A stretch of DNA of 64,000 nt from JAVVHH01 sp964235765 (GTDB lineage: Bacteria; Pseudomonadota; Alphaproteobacteria; Acetobacterales; Acetobacteraceae): assembly GCA_964235765.1 (NCBI GenBank), contig CAXSDH010000007.1, forward strand, positions 1 to 64,000, written 5' to 3'. Shown here in pieces: positions 49,633 through 58,284 of this stretch. A program made the position numbers and the translations under genes. The first letter of the stretch is position 1. Every line of letters begins with the position of its first letter. The notes under the pieces were generated by a model, which was not told where the DNA came from, made no database searches, and saw only the letters and a list, made by a program, of their open reading frames with translations.

Positions 49633-50230
49633 CTATGGCCTCGGTCGCGCGCATGGATGGCCGGGCCGCGAAGGCCCGGTGCCAGGCGGCGAGCGCGGGC
49701 CGGCCGCTGCGCCAGCCGAGATCGGCGAAGCGGAAGTCAAGATACGAGAGCGCGCAGCCGAGGGCGATGTGGCCGATGCCGAGCGGGCCGGCGGCCAGCC
49801 CGGGCGCCATCGCCTCCATCCGGTCGAGCGTCGCCCCGGTCTTTAGGGCGAAGTTGTCGAGCCAGGCCTGGTACGGCGCCGGCTTCTCCCGCTCGCTGCG
49901 CCACAGGATGAGCATGTCGAGCAGGCCCTGCCCCAGCGCATGGTCGGTCAGCGCCCGCCACCGCGCGGGGCCCGGCGGCGGAAACAGGGCGCCGCCCGCC
50001 AGGTGGTCGAGGTACTCGCAGATGGTCAGGCTATCGAACAGGGCGACGCCGTCCGGCAGCATGAGGGTGGGTATCTTGCCCAGCGGATTGTCGGGCAGCA
50101 GGGCCAGGTTCGGCTTGTCCATCTGCACCACGGTGCGCACCGTCTCGATCCGGTCGGCCATCCCAAGCTCGTGGGCCGAGACCATGACCTTGCGCACGAA
50201 AGGCGAGCGCGGCGACCAGTGCAGCTTCAT
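49625..50230 (-). CDS. Glutathione S-transferase family protein
   Basis: 201 residues: thioredoxin-like N-domain with MKLHWSPRSPFVRKVMVSAHE (catalytic Ser region SPRSPF), the cis-Pro in GKIPTLML and SLTICEYL for glutathione binding, then an all-helical C-domain. It could open an epoxide, remove halogen or isomerise a maleyl-type compound in the surrounding catabolic run; the sequence does not tell. It is coupled to the dehydrogenase upstream by ATGA and overlaps CaiB. Confidence 0.9.
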   Translation of the reverse strand: MKLHWSPRSPFVRKVMVSAHELGMADRIETVRTVVQMDKPNLALLPDNPLGKIPTLMLPDGVALFDSLTICEYLDHLAGGALFPPPGPARWRALTDHALGQGLLDMLILWRSEREKPAPYQAWLDNFALKTGATLDRMEAMAPGLAAGPLGIGHIALGCALSYLDFRFADLGWRSGRPALAAWHRAFAARPSMRATEAIDA

Positions 50231-51132
50231 CGTTCCACTCCAAAGAAGCCGTCGATCGCCGCCAGCAGCACCCGCGCCATCTCCGCCCGGGTCTCGCGCG
50301 TAACCGCCGCATAATGCGGCATCAGCACCACGTTCTCCAAGGCCGGAAAGCGCGCGTCGAGCCCCGGCTCGGCTTCGAACACGTCCAGCCCGGCGCCGCC
50401 GATCGTCCCGCCTTGCAGGGCGGGGATCAGCGCCGCCTCGTCCACCACCGATCCGCGCGACACGTTTATCAACACGCCGTCTCGTCCCAGGGCGCGCAGC
50501 ACGGGGGCGTCCACCAGTCCGCGCGTGGCCTCGCCTCCGGGGCAACTGAGGATCAGCACGTCGGACCGCGCGGCCAACGCCGTCACCTCCGCGACATAGG
50601 GCCAGTCCACGCCAGGCTTGGCGCGCGGCCCGGTATAGGCCACGTGCAGACCGAGCCCGGTCAGCCGCTGGGCGATCAGCGTGCCGATGCGCCCCAGGCC
50701 GACGATCCCCGCCCGCTTGCCGCCGACCCTGCGGGATGGGGTCATCCGCTCCGTCCGCCACCGCCCCGCGCGCACGAAGCGGTCGGCCTCCGCCACCCGC
50801 CGGAGCACGGCATAGGTCAGCGCGATGGCCGAATCGGCCGTATCCTCGGTGACCGCATCCGGCGTGTGCTGCACCCGGATGCCGCGGCGGGCCGCCTCCG
50901 CCATGTCGATGCGGTCCAGGCCCACGCCGTTGCAGGCCAGCAGGCCGAGGCCCGGCAGCCGCGCCAGCGTGGCCGCGTCCGCGCCGCCGATGCTGGTGGT
51001 GACGGCCACCCGGAACCGGGCGGCATCCGGCAGGCCGGGCTGGTCATCCACCAAGGCATGCCGGGCGGCCAGCGCGCTCCGCAGTTCCGCCGGCAGCGCC
51101 CCGAGCACGAGGACGCGCATCTCTGGTTCCAT
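50227..51132 (-). CDS. D-isomer-specific 2-hydroxyacid dehydrogenase
   Basis: 301 residues. NAD-binding GLGRIG in the central Rossmann domain, catalytic Arg in NVSRGSVVDEA, Glu in GLDVFEAEP and His in VLMPHYAAVTRETR are all placed as in the family (GHRP/phosphoglycerate dehydrogenase class). The substrate is a 2-keto/2-hydroxy acid such as glyoxylate or hydroxypyruvate. ATG 51132 (MEPEMRVLVLG) has GGGGAAGAG upstream; a longer start at 51180 would add 16 residues unlike the family. First gene of the five-gene minus run; the fumarase genes diverge from it. Confidence 0.88.
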   Translation of the reverse strand: MEPEMRVLVLGALPAELRSALAARHALVDDQPGLPDAARFRVAVTTSIGGADAATLARLPGLGLLACNGVGLDRIDMAEAARRGIRVQHTPDAVTEDTADSAIALTYAVLRRVAEADRFVRAGRWRTERMTPSRRVGGKRAGIVGLGRIGTLIAQRLTGLGLHVAYTGPRAKPGVDWPYVAEVTALAARSDVLILSCPGGEATRGLVDAPVLRALGRDGVLINVSRGSVVDEAALIPALQGGTIGGAGLDVFEAEPGLDARFPALENVVLMPHYAAVTRETRAEMARVLLAAIDGFFGVER

Positions 51133-51212
51133 GGCTCTTCCCCGCCCCCCGAGCGCGCAGTATGCTGATCCAACAAGCAAAAGGCCAGGTCATGCGCCTT
51201 TCCGGAGGGGCC

Positions 51213-52082
51213 ATGGGCGTCGGCTACGAGCAGATGAAGCAGGTTTCCGCCCAGCTATATGAGTGGGCGCTGAAGAAGGTGCCGGACAACACGCTCGACG
51301 CGCTGCGGCGGGCGATGGCCGTCGAGAGCAACGACGTGGCCCGCCGCACCCTTGGCATCATGCTGCGCAGCGCGGAAAAGGCGGAGACCGAGGACCGCCT
51401 GGTATGCTCGGATTCCGGCGTGCCCGTTTACGTCGTGGGCCTCGGCACTAGCGTGCGCATGGAAGGCGACCTCAAGCAGGCGATCCGCGACGGGTTCGAC
51501 CACCTGGTGCAGACCATCAAGCCGCCGATCCTCAAGCACGTCACCAACCCGCTGACCAACGAGCGCGGCTACCACGGCAAGGACATGCCGATCGTTACCT
51601 GGGACCTGATCGGGGGCGCCGATTACATCGACATCACCTGCTCGCCCAAGGCGCTGGGCTCCGGCCGCTGGGCGGCGCTCGAAATCTTCACCTTCCCCAG
51701 CCTGGAGACGATCGAGGGCTACGTGATGGACTGCGTACTGAAGGCCGGCTCGCAGCACTGCCCGCCGGTGGTGATCGGCGTGGGAATCGGCGGCACCTTC
51801 GACCATTGCGCCAAGCTGGCCAAGCAGGCGGCGCTGCGGCCATTCGGCGAGACCAACCCGGAGCCGATCCTGGCGGCGATGGAGGCGCGGCTGCTGCGGG
51901 CGGTGAACGCGACCGGCTTCGGCCCGATGGGTACGGGCGGCGACACCACCGCGCTCGGCGTCCACGTGGAGTATTCCTCCGGCCACGGCTTCACCCCGGT
52001 CGCCGTCTGCTTCAATTGCTGGATCAACCGCCGCACCCGCGCCCGCATCTACGACGACGGCCGGGTGGAGCGGGTGGAATGA
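51213..52082 (+). CDS. Class I fumarase / L(+)-tartrate dehydratase, alpha subunit
   Basis: 289 residues, close to TtdA (about 300). It carries three iron-sulphur ligand cysteines, in CSDSGVPVYVVG, VIGVGIGGTFDHCAKLAKQA and the middle VTWDLIGGADYIDITCSPKALGSG block, as in oxygen-sensitive 4Fe-4S hydratases. Members interconvert fumarate/malate, tartrate/oxaloacetate or mesaconate/citramalate. Among several in-frame starts (51162, 51192, 51213), ATG 51213 is nearest a strong GGAGG site. It overlaps the beta-subunit gene by ATGA. Confidence 0.88.
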   Translation: MGVGYEQMKQVSAQLYEWALKKVPDNTLDALRRAMAVESNDVARRTLGIMLRSAEKAETEDRLVCSDSGVPVYVVGLGTSVRMEGDLKQAIRDGFDHLVQTIKPPILKHVTNPLTNERGYHGKDMPIVTWDLIGGADYIDITCSPKALGSGRWAALEIFTFPSLETIEGYVMDCVLKAGSQHCPPVVIGVGIGGTFDHCAKLAKQAALRPFGETNPEPILAAMEARLLRAVNATGFGPMGTGGDTTALGVHVEYSSGHGFTPVAVCFNCWINRRTRARIYDDGRVERVE

Positions 52083-52702
52083 CGGCCACGCACCGGCTGC
52101 AACTGCCGCTGACCGCCGAAAGCGTGCTCCGCCTGCGGGCCGGGGACATGGTGCTGCTGGACGGCGAGATCACCATCACCGCCGGGCTGCCGACGCATCA
52201 ACGCATCCAGGAGCACCTGGACCGGGGCACGCCCCTGCCGGTGGACCTGCACGGCGGCGCGATGTTCCACTTGGGCAGCTATAGCCGGGACACGCGGTCG
52301 GGGTTCGAGGTGCTCTATATGAACCCCACCACCAGCACGCGGTTCAACCCCTACATGCCGGGCTTCATCCGGGCGCTCGGCTTGCGCGCGGTCGGCGGCA
52401 AGGGCGGGCTGGATCGCGCCTGCGCCGACGCCATGCAGGAGGTGGGCTGCGTCTACCTCTCCTTCCTGGGCGGCGGCGCCCCCTTGCTGTCGGACGCCAT
52501 CCGCGCCGTCGTCTCGGTGCACTGGACCGATATGATCTCGCATTACCGGCTGGTGACCTTGCGGGTCGAGGCGCTGGGGCCGCTGACCGTCGGCATCGAT
52601 GCGCACGGCAACAGCCTGTACGATACGCTGCACGATGACGCGGCTGCCCGGCTGCCGGCCATCATGGCGCAGTTGCGCGCCGAGCGGGAGACGGCGGGAT
52701 GA
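52079..52702 (+). CDS. Class I fumarase / L(+)-tartrate dehydratase, beta subunit
   Basis: 207 residues, matching TtdB-type subunits and the C-terminal half of one-chain class I fumarases. RAGDMVLLDGEITITAGLPTHQRI and YMNPTTSTRFNPYMPGFIRALGLRAVGGKGG are the family blocks. Together with the alpha subunit it completes the active site around the iron-sulphur cluster. It overlaps its partner and the downstream hydrolase by four bases each. Whether the pair is a fumarase, tartrate dehydratase or mesaconase cannot be told from sequence. Confidence 0.88.
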   Translation: MTATHRLQLPLTAESVLRLRAGDMVLLDGEITITAGLPTHQRIQEHLDRGTPLPVDLHGGAMFHLGSYSRDTRSGFEVLYMNPTTSTRFNPYMPGFIRALGLRAVGGKGGLDRACADAMQEVGCVYLSFLGGGAPLLSDAIRAVVSVHWTDMISHYRLVTLRVEALGPLTVGIDAHGNSLYDTLHDDAAARLPAIMAQLRAERETAG

Positions 52703-53550
52703 ACCAGGACGTCAGCGTGCATGGCCTGCGATTCCGCTGCCGCGTCGATGGGCCGGAGGATGCGCCCTGGATGGTGTTCAGCAACTCGCTGGCCACGGGC
52801 ATTGCGTTGTGGGACGCTCAGGTGGCGCAATTCTGCGGCCGCTACCGCTGCCTTCGCTACGACCAGCGCGGCCATGGCGGGACCGAGGTGCCGCCCGGCC
52901 CCGCGACCCTCACCCAACTGACGGACGACGCCGCCGCGCTGATGGAGCGCTTCGGCGCGCGGCAGGCGGTGTTCGTGGGCGTGTCGATGGGGGCCGCGAC
53001 CGGGTTCGACCTCGCCGCCCGTTACCCCGACCGGGTCGCCCGGCTGGTGGCCTCGGATGGCCAGGCCGCCACCGCCGCCGGGGGCGCCGCCTCTTGGGAG
53101 GAGCGGATCGTATCGCTGCGGCAGCATGGCATGGAGGCGTTCGCGGATGCGACCGTCGCGCGCTGGTTCGCCGCCTCGTCCCGCGCCGAAGGCAACCCGG
53201 CCGTAACGACGGTGCGCGCCATGGTGGCACGGATGCCGCAGGCGGGGGTGATCGCCTGCATGCGGGCGCTACAGGCCTACGACGTGCGGGCGGGCCTGCC
53301 GGGCCTCCGGCAGCCCACCCTGCTGATCGCCGGCGCCGAGGATGGGGCGATGCCGCAGGTGATGCAGGGCCTCCAGGGCGTGATCGCCGGCTCGATTTAC
53401 GAGGAGATCGCCGGCGCCGGGCACCTGCCGGGGATCGAGCAGCCGGAGAGGTTCAATGCCGTGGTGGAGCGCTTCTTGGGTAGCTCGCCCTCTCACGCCG
53501 ACCCGACATCGTGGAACTTCACCAGCCACCGCGTCCGCGCGGGGCGGTAG
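52699..53550 (+). CDS. Alpha/beta hydrolase, 3-oxoadipate enol-lactonase-like
   Basis: 283 residues. Nucleophile elbow GVSMGA (GxSxG), the oxyanion region FSNSLATGIALW, Asp in IAGAEDGAMP and His in GAGHLPGIEQPE make the triad. Similar to PcaD lactonases and their relatives. The last 19 or so residues (SPSHADPTSWNFTSHR...) are read from DNA that codes, on the other strand, for the end of the peptide-binding protein; the overlap is 58 bases. A domain end near residue 263 would be normal, so the stop codon was probably lost. Confidence 0.87.
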   Translation: MNQDVSVHGLRFRCRVDGPEDAPWMVFSNSLATGIALWDAQVAQFCGRYRCLRYDQRGHGGTEVPPGPATLTQLTDDAAALMERFGARQAVFVGVSMGAATGFDLAARYPDRVARLVASDGQAATAAGGAASWEERIVSLRQHGMEAFADATVARWFAASSRAEGNPAVTTVRAMVARMPQAGVIACMRALQAYDVRAGLPGLRQPTLLIAGAEDGAMPQVMQGLQGVIAGSIYEEIAGAGHLPGIEQPERFNAVVERFLGSSPSHADPTSWNFTSHRVRAGR

Positions 53551-55076
53551 CCCGACTTTTCCGCCCGCCAGGCGAGCGTCTGCACCTGGTCGTGCACCGG
53601 GAACCACACGGCCGACTCCATGATCCGTTTCTGCGCCTCGGCGTACAGGCGGTTGCGGTCCGCCGGGTCGGGGGCGCCCGCGCCCTGTTCCAGCAGCGCA
53701 TCCAACTGCGGGTCGCTCACCCGCGGCCAGTTGAACTTGTAGTAGCCCGGCCGCGGGATGTTGCGGCTATGGAACGGAATTTCCAGCAAGCTGGGGTCCG
53801 CGCTGATCCAGCGGACCGGCAGGATGTCGTAGGCGTTGGCGAACACCAGCTCGGAGTTGCGGGCGAAGGTGATGGTCTCGACATGCAGGTCGAACCCCAC
53901 GCGCCGCGCCTCCGCCTGGATGGCGACCGCGGTGTCGGGCTCGAGCGGCGGCGGCGCGAAGTAATCGGCCGCCAGCTTCTGGCCGTCCTTTATCCGGATG
54001 CCGCCCGGCCCAGGCTTCCAGCCCGCCTCCTCCAGTAGAGCTACCGCCCGCTTCGGGTCCGGCTTGTAGAACGCCTCCACCCCCGGCCAATAGCCCGGCG
54101 TGCTGCGGCTCAACGGCCCATAAGCGGGCTTGACCAGGCCGAAGAACATGTCGTCGCTCAGCCGCTCGCGATCCACCGCATGGGCCAGCGCCTGGCGCAC
54201 CCGCAGATCCTGGAAAATGCCGCGGCTGGTGTTGATCAACACGCCGAACGGCAGCCCGGTCGCTTCGTACACCGCCGTTTTGAAGCGCTTGTCGGCGCCC
54301 AGCCGCTGCACGTCGAGCACGGGCGTGAGGTCGGCGATGTCGATCTCGCCCGCCTCCAGCGCCGCCACCCGGGTGCTGGCGTCGGGGATGAAGCGATGGA
54401 TCACCCGGGCCACCTTGCTCGGCCCCTGGCAGGCCATGAACGGCGGCGCCCAGCGATAGGCCTCGTTGCGCTCCAGGATCACCTGCCGGCCCGGCTCCCA
54501 CGACACGAAGCGGAACGGCCCCGTGCCGACCGGGGCGCGCGCGAACCCGGCGTCGCCCAGCCGCCGCACCGCGGTGGGGGAGACGATGCTCAGCTCGTTC
54601 TGGCTCAGGCTCGGCGCCGCCGCGCCGTTCGGCCGGCTGTAGTTCACCCGCACCTCGAAGGGGCCCAGCACGTCGCATCCTGCATAGGGGCCCAATATGT
54701 CCACAGCCGCCTGGCTGCCGGTTTTCGGGTCGGCCACGGTGTCGAAGGTGAACTTCACCGCCTCCGCATCGAAGCGCGAGCCGTCGTGGAACGTCACGTC
54801 CTCGCGCAAACGCAGGGTGATGCTGCGGCCGTCCGGCGCCGCGCTCCAGGCGCTGGCGAGGCCCGGGTGCAGCGAGCTGTCGCCGTCCGAGGCGATGAGC
54901 GTGTCGAACACCTGCACGATGAGTTGGCTTTCGTGCCGTGACTGCGTCACCCGCGGGTCGTAGGTGCGGGCCGCGTTGTCGTCCTCGCCCCAAGTGACGG
55001 TGAGGCCACCGGTCTCAGCCCGGGCGGGCATGGCGGCCAACAGCGGCATGGCGGCGAGCAGGGTGCGGCGGTGCAT
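53493..55076 (-). CDS. Peptide-type ABC substrate-binding protein (SBP family 5), second importer
   Basis: 527 residues with the signal MHRRTLLAAMPLLAAMPARAE and the SBP_bac_5 pattern: QVFDTLIASDGD, VTFHDGSRFDAEAVKFTFD, GTGPFRFVSWEPG, VRQALAHAVDRERL and the YYKFNWPRVSDPQLDALL end. GAGGAG precedes the ATG. It diverges from the two permease genes that belong with it, across a 121-base gap. The substrate is a peptide or other small ligand, undetermined. Its last codons overlap the convergent hydrolase gene. Confidence 0.9.
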   Translation of the reverse strand: MHRRTLLAAMPLLAAMPARAETGGLTVTWGEDDNAARTYDPRVTQSRHESQLIVQVFDTLIASDGDSSLHPGLASAWSAAPDGRSITLRLREDVTFHDGSRFDAEAVKFTFDTVADPKTGSQAAVDILGPYAGCDVLGPFEVRVNYSRPNGAAAPSLSQNELSIVSPTAVRRLGDAGFARAPVGTGPFRFVSWEPGRQVILERNEAYRWAPPFMACQGPSKVARVIHRFIPDASTRVAALEAGEIDIADLTPVLDVQRLGADKRFKTAVYEATGLPFGVLINTSRGIFQDLRVRQALAHAVDRERLSDDMFFGLVKPAYGPLSRSTPGYWPGVEAFYKPDPKRAVALLEEAGWKPGPGGIRIKDGQKLAADYFAPPPLEPDTAVAIQAEARRVGFDLHVETITFARNSELVFANAYDILPVRWISADPSLLEIPFHSRNIPRPGYYKFNWPRVSDPQLDALLEQGAGAPDPADRNRLYAEAQKRIMESAVWFPVHDQVQTLAWRAEKSGYRPARTRWLVKFHDVGSA

Positions 55077-55183
55077 GGGCGGGCTCCTCGATGACGCGCC
55101 CACTTGAGCAGTCCGCGGCCCGGCCGGAAAGCGGTTTCGCCGCCCGGCTTGCGCGCCGCGCCGCGCCTGACCAGCATGGGGGC

Positions 55184-55201
55184 ATGAGTCCCTCCGCATG
55201 A
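55184..55201 (+). other. Possible five-codon leader ORF ahead of the permease
   Basis: ATG-AGT-CCC-TCC-GCA-TGA, preceded by GGGGG, ends in ATGA shared with the permease ATG at 55198. The permease itself has no clear ribosome site, so re-initiation from this leader would explain its translation. It may instead simply reflect chance spacing. Confidence 0.3.
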
Positions 55202-56121
55202 CCCTGACGTGGCTGCTGCGCCGCCTGGCCGGCATCGTGCCCACGCTGCTGCTGACCTGGTCGCTCGTGTTCGCCGCCCTGCACCTGATCCCTGGCGACC
55301 CTGTCACCCTCATGTTGGGCGGCACCCCCGCGAGCCAGGAGGTGATCGACGCCGAACGCGCCCGGCTCGGCCTGGACCGGCCGGTGCTCGAGCAATACGC
55401 GCGCTTCCTCGGCCGCGCCGCGGTGGCCGACTTCGGCGACAGCTTCCGCACCCGCCAGCCGGTCGGCGCCATGATCCTCGAGCAGGGCGGCTACACCCTG
55501 TCGCTCGCCTTCGGCGGCCTGCTGGTCGGCATGACGCTCGGCACCCTGCTCGGGCTGCTGGCCGGGCTGCATCCCGATGGCTGGATCGACGCGGGGGTGA
55601 TGACGGCGGCGCTGGCCGGGCTGTCCTTGCCGGGCTTCTGGATCGGCATGATCCTGATCCAGGTTTTCGCGACCGGCCTGGGCTGGGTGCCGGTGCTGGG
55701 CACCGGGCCGGTGGCGTTGATCCTGCCCAGCATCACCGTCGGCCTCTACCTCGCCGGCAGCCTGGCCCGGCTGGTGCGCGCCAGCATCATCGAGGCGGCC
55801 AGCCAGGACTACGTGCGTACCGCCTGGGCGAAGGGCCTGCCGCCGGCCCGGGTCGTGTTCCGCCACATCGGCCGCAACGCCTTGATCCCGCCGCTCACCT
55901 TGCTCGGCACGCAGTTCGCCCTGCTGATCGGCGGCGCGGTGGTCACGGAGCGCGTGTTCGCCCGGCCGGGCCTCGGCGCGATGCTGGTGGAGGCGGTGCT
56001 GACCAAGGATTACCCGGTCGTCCAAGGCATCGTCGTGGTGCTGACCGGGGCCTACATCGCCATCAACCTCGGCATCGACCTGCTCTACGGGTTGATCGAT
56101 CCGCGGATCGCCCGCGCATGA
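55198..56121 (+). CDS. Peptide-type ABC permease, DppB-like, second importer
   Basis: 307 residues with six TM helices. N-terminal LLLTWSLVFAALHLIPGDPVTLMLGG is the DppB/OppB opening (LxxxxPGDP) and the EAA loop is DYVRTAWAKGLPPARVVFRHIGRNALIPPL. It pairs with the DppC-like gene overlapping its stop. No ribosome site precedes the ATG, apart from that of a short leader ORF. Again no DppD/DppF ATPase gene follows. Confidence 0.92.
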   Translation: MTLTWLLRRLAGIVPTLLLTWSLVFAALHLIPGDPVTLMLGGTPASQEVIDAERARLGLDRPVLEQYARFLGRAAVADFGDSFRTRQPVGAMILEQGGYTLSLAFGGLLVGMTLGTLLGLLAGLHPDGWIDAGVMTAALAGLSLPGFWIGMILIQVFATGLGWVPVLGTGPVALILPSITVGLYLAGSLARLVRASIIEAASQDYVRTAWAKGLPPARVVFRHIGRNALIPPLTLLGTQFALLIGGAVVTERVFARPGLGAMLVEAVLTKDYPVVQGIVVVLTGAYIAINLGIDLLYGLIDPRIARA

Positions 56122-56942
56122 GGCGGCTGCTGGGCGCGCCCGGCGCGCAGGTCGGCGCCGCGCTGCTCCTCATCCTGGTGGTGGCCGCCGTGCTCTCGCC
56201 CTGGGTCGCGCCGTATGACTGGAACGAGACGCGCGTCTGCCGCCGCCTCGCCCCACCCTCGGCCGAGCACCTGTTCGGCTGCGACCTGTATGGCCGCGAC
56301 CTGTTCTCCCGCGTGCTGTACGGCGCCCGCTTCTCGCTGTCGGTGGGCGTCGGCACCGTCGCCATCAGCCTGCTGTTCGGCGCGACCTTCGGCGTCGCCA
56401 TCGCCTATGCCGGCGGCCGGGCCGATGCGCTGGGCGCGCGGGCGATCGACGTCATGCTCGGCTTCCCGCCGATCGTGCTGGCAATCCTGGTGGTGGCCGT
56501 GCTGGGCGTCGGCCTCTGGAACGCCGCGCTGGCGGTGGGCATCGCCGGCATCCCCCGCTTCGCCCGCATCGTGCGCGCGGCGGCGCTCTCGCTGGTGGCG
56601 CGCGAATACATCGAGGGCGCCCGCGCCGCCGGCGCTCAGCCCGGCCGCATCCTGCTGCGGCACCTGCTGCCCAACCTCGCCCCCACCCTCATCGTGCTCG
56701 GCTCGCTCGACCTGGGCAACGCGGTGCTGTTCACCGCCACGCTGTCCTTCCTGGGCCTGGGCGCCCAGCCGCCGACGCCGGAGTGGGGCGCCATGCTGAA
56801 CGCCGGGCGCGAGTTCATCCGCTACGCCCCCTGGACCATGCTGTTCCCCGGCGGCGCGCTGTTCCTGGCGGTCATGGCCGTGAACCTGGTCGGCGACCGG
56901 CTCAGCCAGGTGCTCGACCCGCGGCAGCGTGGGCGCGCCTAG
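56118..56942 (+). CDS. Peptide-type ABC permease, DppC-like, second importer
   Basis: 274 residues. First TM helix VGAALLLILVVAAVLSPWVAPYDW, then FGCDLYGRDLFSRVLYGAR (the family's GTDxxGRD variant) and the EAA block REYIEGARAAGAQPGRILLRHLLPNLAPTL. SFLGLGAQPPTPEWGAML is the usual C-terminal part. The ATG overlaps the DppB-like stop. After the stop the MaoC gene begins within 51 bases. Confidence 0.92.
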   Translation: MRRLLGAPGAQVGAALLLILVVAAVLSPWVAPYDWNETRVCRRLAPPSAEHLFGCDLYGRDLFSRVLYGARFSLSVGVGTVAISLLFGATFGVAIAYAGGRADALGARAIDVMLGFPPIVLAILVVAVLGVGLWNAALAVGIAGIPRFARIVRAAALSLVAREYIEGARAAGAQPGRILLRHLLPNLAPTLIVLGSLDLGNAVLFTATLSFLGLGAQPPTPEWGAMLNAGREFIRYAPWTMLFPGGALFLAVMAVNLVGDRLSQVLDPRQRGRA

Positions 56943-56992
56943 CAGCCCGCCCGAACTGCGGTATGATCGCCAGCCCCCAAGGAGGCGGCCCG

Positions 56993-57448
56993 ATGCCCGG
57001 CCTGTATTTCGACGAACTCACGGTCGGCCAGACGTTCAAGCACCCGATCAGCCGCACCGTCACCGAGGCGGACAACGTGTTCTTCAGCGCACTGACCCAC
57101 AATCCGGCGCTGCTGCACCTCGACGAGCACTACTGCCGCGAGCACACCGAGTTCGGCCAGCGGCTGGTCAACAGTTGCTTCACCCTCGGCCTCATGGTCG
57201 GCATTTCGGTGGGCGACACCACGCTCGGCACTGCCATCGCCAACCTCGGCTGGGACGAGGTCCGCTTCCCAAAGCCGCTGTTCCACGGCGATACGGTGCG
57301 GGTGGAGACGGAAGTGGTCGATCTGCGTGAGAGCAAGTCCCGCCCCAATGCCGGGATCGTCACTTTCCTGCATCGCGCCTTCAACCAGCGCGGGGAACTG
57401 GTGGCGCAATGCAAACGGTCCGGCCTGCAACTGAAGCGGCCGGTTTAG
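56993..57448 (+). CDS. MaoC family dehydratase (hot-dog fold)
   Basis: 151 residues: one hot-dog domain with the (R)-hydratase active-site pair in ALTHNPALLHLDEHY and the GQRLVNSCFTLGLMVGISVGDTTLG block, followed by EVRFPKPLFHGDTVRVETEV. It resembles mesaconyl-CoA / itaconyl-CoA hydratase-type MaoC proteins, so a branched dicarboxyl-CoA is plausible (inference). GGAGG stands eight bases before the ATG. The stop overlaps the convergent prephenate dehydratase stop by four bases. Confidence 0.9.
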   Translation: MPGLYFDELTVGQTFKHPISRTVTEADNVFFSALTHNPALLHLDEHYCREHTEFGQRLVNSCFTLGLMVGISVGDTTLGTAIANLGWDEVRFPKPLFHGDTVRVETEVVDLRESKSRPNAGIVTFLHRAFNQRGELVAQCKRSGLQLKRPV

Positions 57449-58284
57449 CCGTTTACGCCCCGGAACGCCGCCCTGGGATACACGCCCAGCACCCGAACCT
57501 CGCGCGAGAAGAACGAAAGCTCCTCCAGGGCCAGGCGTAGCGCCGGCTCCTCGGGGTGGCCGTCCACGTCGCACAGGAATTGCGTGGCGGTGAACTGGCC
57601 AGCGAGCATGTAGCTCTCCAGCCGGCTCATGTTCACGCCGTTGGTGGCGAACCCGCCCAAGGCCTTGTAGAGCGCCGCCGGCACGTTGCGGACAAGGAAG
57701 ACGAAGGTCGTCATCAGCCCGGCCGTGCCCGGCGGCGGCGTGCGCGGTTCCTTTGCGGCAACATAGAACCGCGTGGTATTGTGCTCCGCGTCTTCGACGT
57801 TGGCCCGTAGCACATCGAGGCCGTAGATCTCGGCGGCCAGCGACGAGGCGATCGCCGCCTCCTCCGGCCGCTGCCACTCGGCAACCAGCTTGGCCGACCC
57901 GGCGGTGTCCGCCTGGACCACCGCCTCGGCACCCAGCTCGCGCACGATCGAGCGCACCTGGCCGAGCGCCACCGCATGGGAATGGACGCGCTTGATCCCC
58001 TCGATGCGGGCGCCGCGCACGCCCAGCAGGCAATGTTCCACCCGCTGGAAATGCTCGCCCACGATGAACAGCCCGCTGCCGGGCAGCAGGGCGTGGATGT
58101 CCGGCACCCGCCCGGCGAGGCTGTTCTCGCACGCCAGCATGGCCAGCCCGGCCTCCCCGAGATGCACCGCCTCGATCGCCCGGTCGAACGTGGCGCAGGG
58201 CAGAGTCGGCATTCCGGGGTAGGCCTCCCGGCAGGCAAGGTCGGAATAGGCCCCGTGGAGGCCCTGGAAGGCAATTCCGGTCAT
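57445..58284 (-). CDS. pheA: Prephenate dehydratase
   Basis: 279 residues: a PDT domain (residues 1-180, FQGLHGAYSDLACREAYPG, the catalytic NTTRFYV motif) and a C-terminal ACT domain (residues 190-275, MSRLESYMLAGQFTATQFLCDVDGH) for phenylalanine feedback. It converts prephenate to phenylpyruvate in phenylalanine synthesis. There is no chorismate mutase domain. The ATG overlaps the kdsB stop, the usual kdsB-pheA order in alphaproteobacteria. Confidence 0.95.
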   Translation of the reverse strand: MTGIAFQGLHGAYSDLACREAYPGMPTLPCATFDRAIEAVHLGEAGLAMLACENSLAGRVPDIHALLPGSGLFIVGEHFQRVEHCLLGVRGARIEGIKRVHSHAVALGQVRSIVRELGAEAVVQADTAGSAKLVAEWQRPEEAAIASSLAAEIYGLDVLRANVEDAEHNTTRFYVAAKEPRTPPPGTAGLMTTFVFLVRNVPAALYKALGGFATNGVNMSRLESYMLAGQFTATQFLCDVDGHPEEPALRLALEELSFFSREVRVLGVYPRAAFRGVNG

